64,000 bases of DNA from positions 1 to 64,000 of the forward strand of contig NZ_CP160402.1 of NCBI RefSeq assembly GCF_040730185.1, given 5' to 3'. The notes below the pieces were generated by a model. It searched no databases. It saw nothing but the letters and a program-made list of their open reading frames with translations, and was not told the origin of the DNA. Numbering within the stretch: position 1 is the first letter of the stretch; each line of letters opens with the position of its first letter. A program made the translations under genes and the position numbers. Source of the stretch: Streptomyces sp. Je 1-332 (GTDB lineage: Bacteria > Actinomycetota > Actinomycetes > Streptomycetales > Streptomycetaceae). Below are positions 51,171 to 58,301 of the stretch, piece after piece.

Positions 51171-52084
51171 GGCCTCACGCCTCCATGCGTCTCCTTGTAC
51201 GGGCGGTCCGGCGCATGTACGGGGGCATGCGCACCGGCATCAACGGCCGTGGTGAAGCGGGGTTTTGGTCGCGAAATGCTCAGCCGGGTCCGGCGCGGCA
51301 GCACCGGTACCTCAAGGCGGGACTCCGTCCGTGGCAGCCACCGCGTCATCCTTCGGCCCAGCACCTCCAAAGCCGTCGACGTCATCCACCCGAGGGCTCC
51401 GATCGTCACCATGCCGACGAAGACGCCGGGGTAGTCGACCACCGTGTAGTCCTGCCAGGTGCGGTACCCCACCCCGTACTCGCCGGAGATCATCTCCGCC
51501 GAGATCACACAGATCCACGAAACGCCGATGCCGACGGAGAGCCCGCCGAGAATGCCGGGCAGCGCCCCGGGCAGCACCACCGAGCCGAGGACCCGCCACC
51601 GGCCACCGCCCATCGTGAGCACCGCCTCTTCCCAGACCGGGGTCAGGGCGCGGACCGCGTGCCGGGTGGAGACCATGACGGGGAAGAACGCCGCGGTGAA
51701 GGTGATGAACACGATGCCCTGCTCGTTACTGGGGAAGAGCAGGATCGCCACGGGCACCAGGGCGATCGCCGGTATGGGGCGCAGCACTTCGAGGACGGGA
51801 CCGAGCAGATCGGCGGCCAGACGGGAGCGGGCGATCGCCGTACCGACGGCCACGCCCGCGACTGCCGCTAGGGCGAAGCCGGTCAGGATGCGGCTGAGGC
51901 TGTCGGTGAGGTCCTGCCAGTACTCGTCGCTGCCGATGCGCTGCCCGAACTCCCGCGTGACGTCGATGACGGTGGGGAACTGCTCGAAGCGCAGCCACAG
52001 TTCGACATCGAGAGCGGTCAGGAGCTGCCACAGGCCTAGCGCCGCGGCGAGCGACAGGGCGCGCACCAGATGATGCTCCGTCAT
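51167..52084 (-). CDS. ABC transporter permease (SsuC/TauC type)
   Basis: A 305-residue permease from the ATG at 52084, overlapping the substrate-binding protein gene. Six membrane helices are visible, and the EAA loop is EEAVLTMGGGRWRVLGSVVL. The segment SWICVISAEMISGEYGVGYR is typical of the SsuC/TauC family. After the last helix a basic tail of about 50 residues (LPRRTRLSISRPKPR and on) is longer than usual. Confidence 0.92.
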   Translation of the reverse strand: MTEHHLVRALSLAAALGLWQLLTALDVELWLRFEQFPTVIDVTREFGQRIGSDEYWQDLTDSLSRILTGFALAAVAGVAVGTAIARSRLAADLLGPVLEVLRPIPAIALVPVAILLFPSNEQGIVFITFTAAFFPVMVSTRHAVRALTPVWEEAVLTMGGGRWRVLGSVVLPGALPGILGGLSVGIGVSWICVISAEMISGEYGVGYRTWQDYTVVDYPGVFVGMVTIGALGWMTSTALEVLGRRMTRWLPRTESRLEVPVLPRRTRLSISRPKPRFTTAVDAGAHAPVHAPDRPYKETHGGVRP

Positions 52085-53565
52085 GACGCCTGCCCCTGCG
52101 CCGTGTTGTGTGTGAGGGCCTGCTTGTACGAGATGGTGCGCGCCCCCGGATGCGCCTTGGTGTAGGCCGTGGCGGTGGAGGGCGTGACGAAGGGCAGGAG
52201 CTTCTTGCCGTCCGCCACCCACACGGCCTTGTCGGCGAACCAGGACGTCCCGGTCGTGGTGTCGGGGACGTACGCGGCACGCACCTTGCCCTGGTGCGCG
52301 GCTGCCTGGCGCAGCATGTCGGCCGGTTCGGCGAAGGACCGGGTCTTGTTCTCGCCCTTCAGCCAGAGCTCGCTGCGCGGGGGCTTGGGGGTGGCGGTCA
52401 GGGCGGTGGCGTATCCGTCGCCGTACGCCTTCTTCACATATCGCTCGTCGACGAAGGCGTCGACATCGACATCGCCCACCAGCTTCGCCGACTTCAGGAC
52501 GGGCACGTCCTTCTTCAACGCGGCCACCAGCGCGGGTTTGATCGTGGGGTCGAAGGTGGCGATGCCGTGCATGCCGTTGTAGAGGTAGACGACCTCGGGC
52601 GGAAGACCGGTCGCCTTCGCCACTGATTCCGCGGCCGCGACCGGCCGCTTGTTGAGATGGTCGGTCGCCTTGGCCTGGGCGCGCAGAAAGTCCTGCAGGA
52701 CTCCGGGACGCTTCTTCGCGAAGTCCTCCCGCGTGGTGACCCCATGGAAGGTCGGCAGGTCCAGTTCCGCGCCGTCGTACAGTGCGCGGGCCCGGTCCTG
52801 GAAGGCGAGCAGGCCGGGCCATGCCACGAACTGCGAGAGCGCGTCAGCGCTGCCCGCCTGGAGCGCCGAGGCACCCACGGCCGGCTGCTGGTTGAGCTTG
52901 CGGATGTCCTCGTCCGGGTCGATGCCGGACTGCCGCAGCGCCCGTACCAGGGTGCCGTCGGCAGCCGAGCCGACGCTCGTCGAGACTTTCTTGCCGCGCA
53001 GGTCCTTCAGTGCCGAGAGCTTCGAATCGGTGCCGGTGACAATGGTGTTGAGCCCTCCGCGGAGGTTGTAGCCGGTGACGGAGACGAGCTTCGTCGGCCG
53101 GTTCAACTGCGTGCCACGGGCGGCGTTGATCAAGAGGGGGAAGTCGCCCATCGACCCGATGTCGATCTTCCCGGCGGTCATCTGCGCGGTGATCGGGGCG
53201 CCGGTGGCGTAGTCCTGCCATTTGACCCTGTACGTGACGCCCTCGCGCTTGCCGCGCGCGGCGAGTTCGCGCTCGAAGTAGCCGAGCGACCGCAACAGCG
53301 TGCCCGCGGTGACGGTGTTGATGGTCTTGGACTGGTAGCCGATGGTCACGGTGACGGTTCCGGAGTCGTCCGCGCTGGCGCCGCCGCAGCTCGTTAGGGG
53401 CAGGGCCAGCAGGATGGCCGAGGCGGCGGCAAGCACCGTACGTTTCATGGGAGCTGTGCGCTTGGTGGGGGCTGTGCGTTTCGTGGGAGCCGTGCGTTTC
53501 ATGGGGGCTGTGCGTTGCATGGGAGTGGGAGCCTCTCGACCTTCGTCGCCTTCCTTCACCGCCAT
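52081..53565 (-). CDS. ABC transporter substrate-binding lipoprotein (SsuA/TauA/NMT1 type)
   Basis: The mature protein begins at the Cys of LPLTSCGG and reads TVTIGYQSKTINTVTAGTLL, MTAGKIDIGSMGDFPLLINA and LSALKDLRGKKVSTSVGSAA, the sulfonate/taurine/nitrate-binding (NMT1) pattern. Start choice is open. The ATG at 53565 overlaps the ferredoxin stop (ATGA) but gives a 60-residue leader. The ATG at 53448 gives a normal 21-residue lipoprotein signal (MKRTVLAAASAILLALPLTS). ATGs at 53520 and 53502 lie between. The segment between contains five 18-bp repeats encoding (M/T)(K/Q)RTAP. Mature part about 435 residues. Confidence 0.88.
   Translation of the reverse strand: MAVKEGDEGREAPTPMQRTAPMKRTAPTKRTAPTKRTAPMKRTVLAAASAILLALPLTSCGGASADDSGTVTVTIGYQSKTINTVTAGTLLRSLGYFERELAARGKREGVTYRVKWQDYATGAPITAQMTAGKIDIGSMGDFPLLINAARGTQLNRPTKLVSVTGYNLRGGLNTIVTGTDSKLSALKDLRGKKVSTSVGSAADGTLVRALRQSGIDPDEDIRKLNQQPAVGASALQAGSADALSQFVAWPGLLAFQDRARALYDGAELDLPTFHGVTTREDFAKKRPGVLQDFLRAQAKATDHLNKRPVAAAESVAKATGLPPEVVYLYNGMHGIATFDPTIKPALVAALKKDVPVLKSAKLVGDVDVDAFVDERYVKKAYGDGYATALTATPKPPRSELWLKGENKTRSFAEPADMLRQAAAHQGKVRAAYVPDTTTGTSWFADKAVWVADGKKLLPFVTPSTATAYTKAHPGARTISYKQALTHNTAQGQAS
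53441..53530. repeat. Five 18-bp in-frame repeats at the start of the binding-protein gene
   Basis: Units at 53441, 53459, 53477, 53495 and 53513 follow cgtttcatgggagctgtg with one to four changes each. On the minus strand each encodes six residues, (M/T)(K/Q)RTA(P/V), and three units begin with ATG, so several start codons are provided in one frame. Confidence 0.85.
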
Positions 53566-53792
53566 CACCGGAGCAGATAGGGCATGTTGACCGTGACCGC
53601 GTCCGTGGGGCAGCGGGCGGCGCACGGCCCGCAGTACCAGCACTCATCGACGTGCATGAAGGCCTTGCCACTGTCCGGGTTGATCGCGAGCGAATCGAGC
53701 GGGCACATGTCGACACAGAGCGTGCAGCCGTCGATGCACTTCGACTCGTCGATGGTCACGGGCACGTCGGCGCGCTGGGGGGCCAGAGGCAT
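53565..53792 (-). CDS. Two-cluster 4Fe-4S ferredoxin (AprB-like)
   Basis: A 75-residue ferredoxin. Cluster ligands are C19, C23, C26, C30 and C51, C54, C57, C61, with the usual CP turns (DMCPLD, ARCPTDA). The CxxxCxxC spacing in the first motif is shifted from the common CxxCxxC. Position as first structural gene of an operon ending with an AprA-like flavoprotein suggests that it is the electron-transfer subunit of that enzyme. Its stop overlaps the next ATG. Confidence 0.92.
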   Translation of the reverse strand: MPLAPQRADVPVTIDESKCIDGCTLCVDMCPLDSLAINPDSGKAFMHVDECWYCGPCAARCPTDAVTVNMPYLLR

Positions 53793-53894
53793 GGCTGTCT
53801 CCCGGAAAGAGTGGCGGAGTGAGAAATCAGAGGGGCCGGCGGGCCGGCGGGCCCTATGGTCCGGACGGGCCGATGGTTCAGAGCGCCCGGTGGT

Positions 53895-54665
53895 TCAGAG
53901 CGTCCGGTGTAGCAACCCGCTCATGGCGATGCGGTCGCCGCGGAAGCGGATGAACTCCAGGTCCACGGGGCGCCCGTCGGACAGCGAGGTGAGACGTTCG
54001 AGCATGAGGACGGCGACGCCGCGCGGGGCCTCGAGAACGGCGGCGGAGTGCACGTCGGCGTTGACGGCCTCCAGGGTGATCTCGGCCGTGCCGAGCGGCT
54101 GACCGGTCAGGGTCTCGAGCAGCCGGAACACATCTGTGTTCTCCAGGTCGCAGCCGATGAGACCGGCGCCGATGTCCATCGGGATGTAGGTGAGATCGAG
54201 GGAGAGCGGCAGGCCGTTGAGCCGGCGCAGCCGCTCGATGTAGAGCACGTCGGTGTGCTCCACCAGGCCGAGCCGCCGCGCCACGGGTGCGGGCGCGGGG
54301 ACGGGACCGACCGTACGGACTTCGTTGGTGACGTCGCCGTGCTCGTGCAGGGTCTCGGCGAGGCCCTGCAGCCGGTCCAGGCCGTGCGGATACTTCTCGG
54401 ACACCACGACGGTGCCGACTCCGGGCTGCCGTTCCAGCAGCCCTTCTGTACGGAGCAGATCCAGCGCCTGCCGGACCGTGTTCCGCGAGACGTGGTAATC
54501 ACTGCCGAGCGCGCCCTCCAGCGGCAGGACACCGTTGGGAAAGCCTCCCGTGCGCACCTGGTGGCGCAGGAGGTCGGCGAGCTGCCGCGCTTGGTCCGCG
54601 CGCAGCCGACGCCGACGTGCGGCGGCGACTGGCACAGTGTGCTCGCGGATACGTTCGACTGGCAT
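53895..54665 (-). CDS. GntR/UTRA-family transcriptional regulator
   Basis: A 256-residue regulator from the ATG at 54665 (another ATG lies at 54677). The N-terminal wHTH is LADLLRHQVRTGGFPNGVLP, SDYHVSRNTVRQALDLLRTE and LLERQPGVGTVV. The C-terminal UTRA domain binds a small effector (YIERLRRLNGLPLSLDLTYI, VLMLERLTSLSDGRPVDLEF). It lies 100 bp upstream of, and co-directional with, the ferredoxin-ABC-flavoprotein operon, so it is the likely local regulator. Confidence 0.9.
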   Translation of the reverse strand: MPVERIREHTVPVAAARRRRLRADQARQLADLLRHQVRTGGFPNGVLPLEGALGSDYHVSRNTVRQALDLLRTEGLLERQPGVGTVVVSEKYPHGLDRLQGLAETLHEHGDVTNEVRTVGPVPAPAPVARRLGLVEHTDVLYIERLRRLNGLPLSLDLTYIPMDIGAGLIGCDLENTDVFRLLETLTGQPLGTAEITLEAVNADVHSAAVLEAPRGVAVLMLERLTSLSDGRPVDLEFIRFRGDRIAMSGLLHRTL

Positions 54666-55112
54666 GCGAGGGACCATACCGACGTGGCCGCGGTCGTGGT
54701 GTTGCCGGAGTATTGCGCCACTCGACGCGTCACACGCACCAAGCCTGACCTGCGGGTTCGCGCGGCCCTCGGAGAGATTTGCCAGGGCGGTTGCCTCCGC
54801 GCAGGTGTTGTTACTGGTGCGGTCGCGGAGCGAATGGTCGTAGGGGGTCACCCCCGCCAGGGGCCTGGTGTCCAGCGGAAGGTGCGCGACCCTCCACTCG
54901 TGCACGGACGTGACGGCCGCCAACGGCTGACTGCCGGGTGCGTGTCGCGCTGGGCAGGCTGGGTGGTGGACTCGTCCTGGGTCTGGGCGGCTGTGCGGGC
55001 CTCCAGCCCTGTGTGCGCTGCCGCAGCGGCTTTACCGCCCGGACGGTACGACGCCAGGACGGCGCCCGGCCCGCCGCGCCGAGGAGAAGACCCGGACCGC
55101 CGACCGGGGCCT
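54666..55112. other. Gap without supported genes
   Basis: About 450 bp. Open frames on both strands are low-complexity (Pro/Arg or Gly rich) and match nothing known to me. The left part should hold the GntR promoter. Confidence 0.4.
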
Positions 55113-55480
55113 TCACGCGCCTCCGGTGACGCGGATGATCGTCTTGCCGGGGGTGCGCTTGTTCGGGGCGAACGCGGCTGCCGTCTCGGCAAGCGGCCGG
55201 ATGGCGCCGACGAGCGGCTTGAGGCGGCCGTCTCGCAGCCGCTGGGCGAGGTCGGCAAGGCGGGCCCAGTCGGGTTCCACGACGAAGAAGACGGCCCGCC
55301 CGTCGCGGGGGTGCACGGTGACCGGCTGGGCGATGGTGACCAGGGCGCCGCCGGGGCGGACCAGCGCGGTGGAGTGTTCCAGGATCTCGCCGCCGATGAC
55401 GTCGAACACCACATCGACCCCACCGATGTCCTCCAGGCTCTCGGCCTGGAGGTCGACGAATGGTGCGTCAGGGTGATCAC
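55113..55480 (-). pseudogene. MDR-family oxidoreductase, C-terminal fragment
   Basis: About 120 residues read FVDLQAESLEDIGGVDVVFD, VIGGEILEHSTALVRPGGAL, VTIAQPVTVHPRDGRAVFFV and end KRTPGKTIIRVTGGA. This is the second half of an NADPH:quinone-type reductase. Upstream in the same frame (LSEVCGGLAYAGVHDKALAV) it turns into unrelated sequence, and the nucleotide-binding half is missing. Confidence 0.7.
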
Positions 55481-55623
55481 GGCGCAGGCAAACCGCCAAA
55501 GCCTTATCGTGCACGCCCGCGTACGCCAGCCCCCCGCACACTTCAGACAGATGCGCAGGTCCCGGCGGCCCAGACGCTTCGCCGAGCATGGTCAGCGGCG
55601 CTGACGTCCGGGTTAGGAAGGGC

Positions 55624-56526
55624 TCAGCGCTCTGGCAGCTCCCATGAAGCGAACCAGTGGGGGAAGGGTCCGGCGGAGGGCGGGAAGGCGAACGGCGGGG
55701 TGCGGTCGGTGAGCAGGCGCAGCACGAATTCGCCAGTAGCGCAGTCGAAGCGCTGCCACTCACCGTCCATGTACTGCACCAGAACCGGCCAGTCGTCGGG
55801 ATCGGCCGGTCCGGTCAGCCAGTGGAAGGTCAGCTCCTGTTCGGAGGTTCCCCAGGTGAGCACGCCGCCGGGTGCGGGGTGGGTGGGGTAGGGCCGGTAC
55901 AGGTCGGCGCACCTTGCCATGTTCTGGCCCCAGGAGATTAGGTCCGTGCCCAGTGCACCGGGCACCAGCAGGTCCAGGTACTCGTCGAAGGTGCCCGCGC
56001 CGAAGGCGTCGACGATGTTCTTGTAGTCGCCGGGCAGCGTGGTGCGCAGCGATGCCTCTGCCGCGGCCCAGTCGACGCCGCATCGATCGGGTTCCGTCCA
56101 CCCAGTTACCTCCCGTAGCAACTCCACCCACCCGACACCGGGCGGGCGGGTGAACGTGCGCCGGGCGAGGATCACGACGCGGCGCGGGCCATCGGCGCTG
56201 GACCTCACGCCGTATCCGAACCAGTGCCCCGCCAGCACCCACCCGCGCAGCTCCAACAGCCCGCCCTGACCGCCGATGGGGATCCCGCCCTCCCCGCCCA
56301 CCGGCGGGCCGTCGGACACCCCTGCCGCCTTCCCGCCAACGACCCACGCACGTACGGGCAGACCCGCCCCGTCGATCACGTCCGCAGCGACGCGCTCCAG
56401 CTCGGCCAGATCCTCCGCGTCACTGGGCACACAGACATGCCCTACGCCATGAGTGGGCAGCGGGCAGTGCAATTCGGGTGCGCGCCAGGCGTCATTCAGA
56501 CGGGCGCGCAGAGCAGAGGCGTCCAC
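55624..56526 (-). CDS. SMI1/KNR4-family (SUKH) protein
   Basis: A 300-residue protein from the GTG at 56526. The C-terminal half has the SUKH pattern: VDWAAAEASLRTTLPGDYKN, IVDAFGAGTFDEYLDLLVPG, the GVLTWGTSEQELTFHWLTG strand region and DGEWQRFDCATGEFVLRLLT. SUKH proteins are often immunity proteins against polymorphic toxins; many actinomycete copies are orphans. The N-terminal half is a separate Gly-rich module (GGEGGIPIGGQGGLLELRGW). No toxin gene is adjacent, so the immunity role is only a family-level expectation. Confidence 0.8.
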   Translation of the reverse strand: MDASALRARLNDAWRAPELHCPLPTHGVGHVCVPSDAEDLAELERVAADVIDGAGLPVRAWVVGGKAAGVSDGPPVGGEGGIPIGGQGGLLELRGWVLAGHWFGYGVRSSADGPRRVVILARRTFTRPPGVGWVELLREVTGWTEPDRCGVDWAAAEASLRTTLPGDYKNIVDAFGAGTFDEYLDLLVPGALGTDLISWGQNMARCADLYRPYPTHPAPGGVLTWGTSEQELTFHWLTGPADPDDWPVLVQYMDGEWQRFDCATGEFVLRLLTDRTPPFAFPPSAGPFPHWFASWELPER

Positions 56527-57003
56527 GCGGCCAAGTGAACAACACGGCACTGACATTGAGCCTCTTCTTCAACCTTCATCAGCTGTACGTCGGCGGTCCG
56601 TGCTGTTCATGGCAGCGGGTACCTGCTGGAGGTGAGCCCCGTCGACGCGGGGGCGTCCGGCGCAACACCCCCTGCAACCGGACGCGTTCGGTCAGGGCCG
56701 AAGAGCCTGCGCATGGGCGGGAGCTCGAGCATGGCGGGTGTGCGCTGGTGGGACCGGGGCGCGGGCCGCTGTGATTTGGCGGCGCGTCAGCCCCATCCGC
56801 CATCAACTGCCGTATTTATGCCACTCTTTGAGGCTGTTCAAGGCCGAACATGAGCATCTGGTGTCTGTTTCAGTAAACGGATGCAGGAGAGAACCGCAAT
56901 CGTCCCAGTAACGGTCTGTAGCGAGCTCTGCGCGAAGCCATGCCTCACGCGTCGGGTCGAAAGCGCCCTGACGGGTACCCGGTGACGGACACAGGAGGAC
57001 TTC
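56527..57003. other. Gap before the DUF4236 gene
   Basis: About 475 bp with no supported gene. A minus-strand frame spans 56803-57477 antisense to the DUF4236 gene, but its sequence shows no family resemblance and is judged a shadow. The region should include the DUF4236 promoter. Confidence 0.4.
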
Positions 57004-57198
57004 ATGCCACTCACGTTCCGCAAGAGTTTCAGGATACTTCCCGGGGTACGGCTGAACATCAACAAGCGCTCGTGGTCCCTCACCACAGGCGGCGGCAGTC
57101 ACGGCCCGCGCCGCACCCACAGCAGCACCGGCCGACGCACCACGTCGATGGACCTGCCAGGCCCGTTCGGCTGGCGCCGCACAACCAAGCGCCGGTAG
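57004..57198 (+). CDS. DUF4236-domain small protein
   Basis: A 64-residue basic protein. The core FRKSFRILPGVRLNINKRSW, SLTTGG and the C-terminal STGRRTTSMDLPGPFGWRR are the DUF4236 signature; many such proteins are tied to prophages or conflict systems. The ATG has a strong AGGAGG six bases upstream. Function unknown. Confidence 0.85.
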   Translation: MPLTFRKSFRILPGVRLNINKRSWSLTTGGGSHGPRRTHSSTGRRTTSMDLPGPFGWRRTTKRR

Positions 57199-57370
57199 GT
57201 CGAACAGCAGGAAACCAGCATTCCGTCGGCTTTTGTGGTTGTGCGTAGCAGAACTCACCGCATAGCGCGTGATGTACGCCAGTTCGTTACGGCAGCGCGC
57301 ACCCTCACGCCAGGAGTTCCACGACGCGTGGAACGCAACGTGACCATCCGCGCCCAGAACTGAACGATGT

Positions 57371-57402
57371 GAAGGCCCGTACCGAGCGCGTGACGGGCCT
57401 TC
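57371..57402. terminator. Hairpin terminator
   Basis: GAAGGCCCGT (57371-57380) pairs perfectly with ACGGGCCTTC (57393-57402) across a 12-nt loop. Without T-tracts it could terminate either strand. Confidence 0.6.
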
Positions 57403-57456
57403 ATGCGTCAGCAGTCCAACCCATCCCCGGGGCCCACGGCTCCCGTCGAGAGCGGC

Positions 57457-57556
57457 GTCAATCGCCTCAAGAGACATCGAGCCGTGGCCACCCGCTATGA
57501 CAACCTCGCGGGTCCGCTACGAGGCTCTCATCCTCGTAGCCGCCGTCAACGAGTGG
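57457..57556 (+). pseudogene. IS5-family transposase C-terminal scrap
   Basis: [19 protein letters not shown] followed by a frameshift into the expected LILVAAVNEW region. It is the end of an IS5-type transposase similar to the remnant at 36 kb. It overlaps the 3' end of the GNAT gene. Confidence 0.6.
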
Positions 57557-58088
57557 TCGTGACGTACTGGTCCGACGACAACTCGAACACCCTTACTCGC
57601 CGACCGCCGGTGGGATTGACGGTCTCACGGGCCGGATGCATCCCCAGTTTGGTCATGATCCGTTCCGAGGCTTCGTTGCCCACTTGAGTGATGCTGACGA
57701 TCCGCTCCAGCCCTCGCTCTTCGAACCCGAACCGTACAGCGGCCGCGGCAGCTTCGGTGGCCATGCCCTGCCCCCAGTAGGAACGTCCGAGCCGCCAGCC
57801 GACCTCAACCGCCGGCAGTACCTCCGGCAAGAAGTCGGGCACCGAGAGTCCGGTGAACCCGGCCAGCTCGCCAGTTGACCTGACCTCCACGGCGAACAGA
57901 CCGAAGCCCTGCGACTCCCACTCTCTTTCCCATGCCTGGACCCCGGCGCGAGTCTGCTGTTCGTCACGGACGCTGCCGTCACGGATCCACCGCATGACCT
58001 CGGGGTCGGCATTGATGGCAGCCATGGGCGCAACATCTTCCTCGCGCCAGCGCCGCAGGACCAGACGGGGCGTCTCGAGCGTGACCAT
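57546..58088 (-). CDS. GNAT-family N-acetyltransferase (RimJ/RimL type)
   Basis: A 180-residue acetyltransferase from the ATG at 58088. Landmarks are LETPRLVLRRWREEDVAPMA, INADPEVMRWIRDGS, VEVGWRLGRSYWGQGMATEA (acetyl-CoA loop) and ERIVSITQVGNEASERIMTK followed by LGMHP. This is the RimJ/RimL-like subgroup that acetylates protein N-termini or small amines. The last few residues overlap an IS scrap. Confidence 0.9.
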   Translation of the reverse strand: MVTLETPRLVLRRWREEDVAPMAAINADPEVMRWIRDGSVRDEQQTRAGVQAWEREWESQGFGLFAVEVRSTGELAGFTGLSVPDFLPEVLPAVEVGWRLGRSYWGQGMATEAAAAAVRFGFEERGLERIVSITQVGNEASERIMTKLGMHPARETVNPTGGRRVRVFELSSDQYVTTTR

Positions 58089-58301
58089 GCAATCATTCTG
58101 GATCACAACAGGGCGCCCCACCAAGCACTTTCGACGCACGCCCTAGCAGACATGTCGGCGGCGGCAGGCAGGTCAGGGATGTGTGCCTGCTCCCGCTTCT
58201 CAGCTACATCGCAACCCTTCACGCTTCCCGCACCGCGTCCTCGCACTCCGGGGAGCGCGGGATCCAGGAGCGGTACCGGCCGGGCGTGCTTGGATGGGCC
58301 T

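Noticed and set aside
56803..57477. 224-codon minus-strand frame across the DUF4236 gene
   Set aside because: The plus-strand DUF4236 gene has a clear family match and Shine-Dalgarno; the antisense frame has neither.
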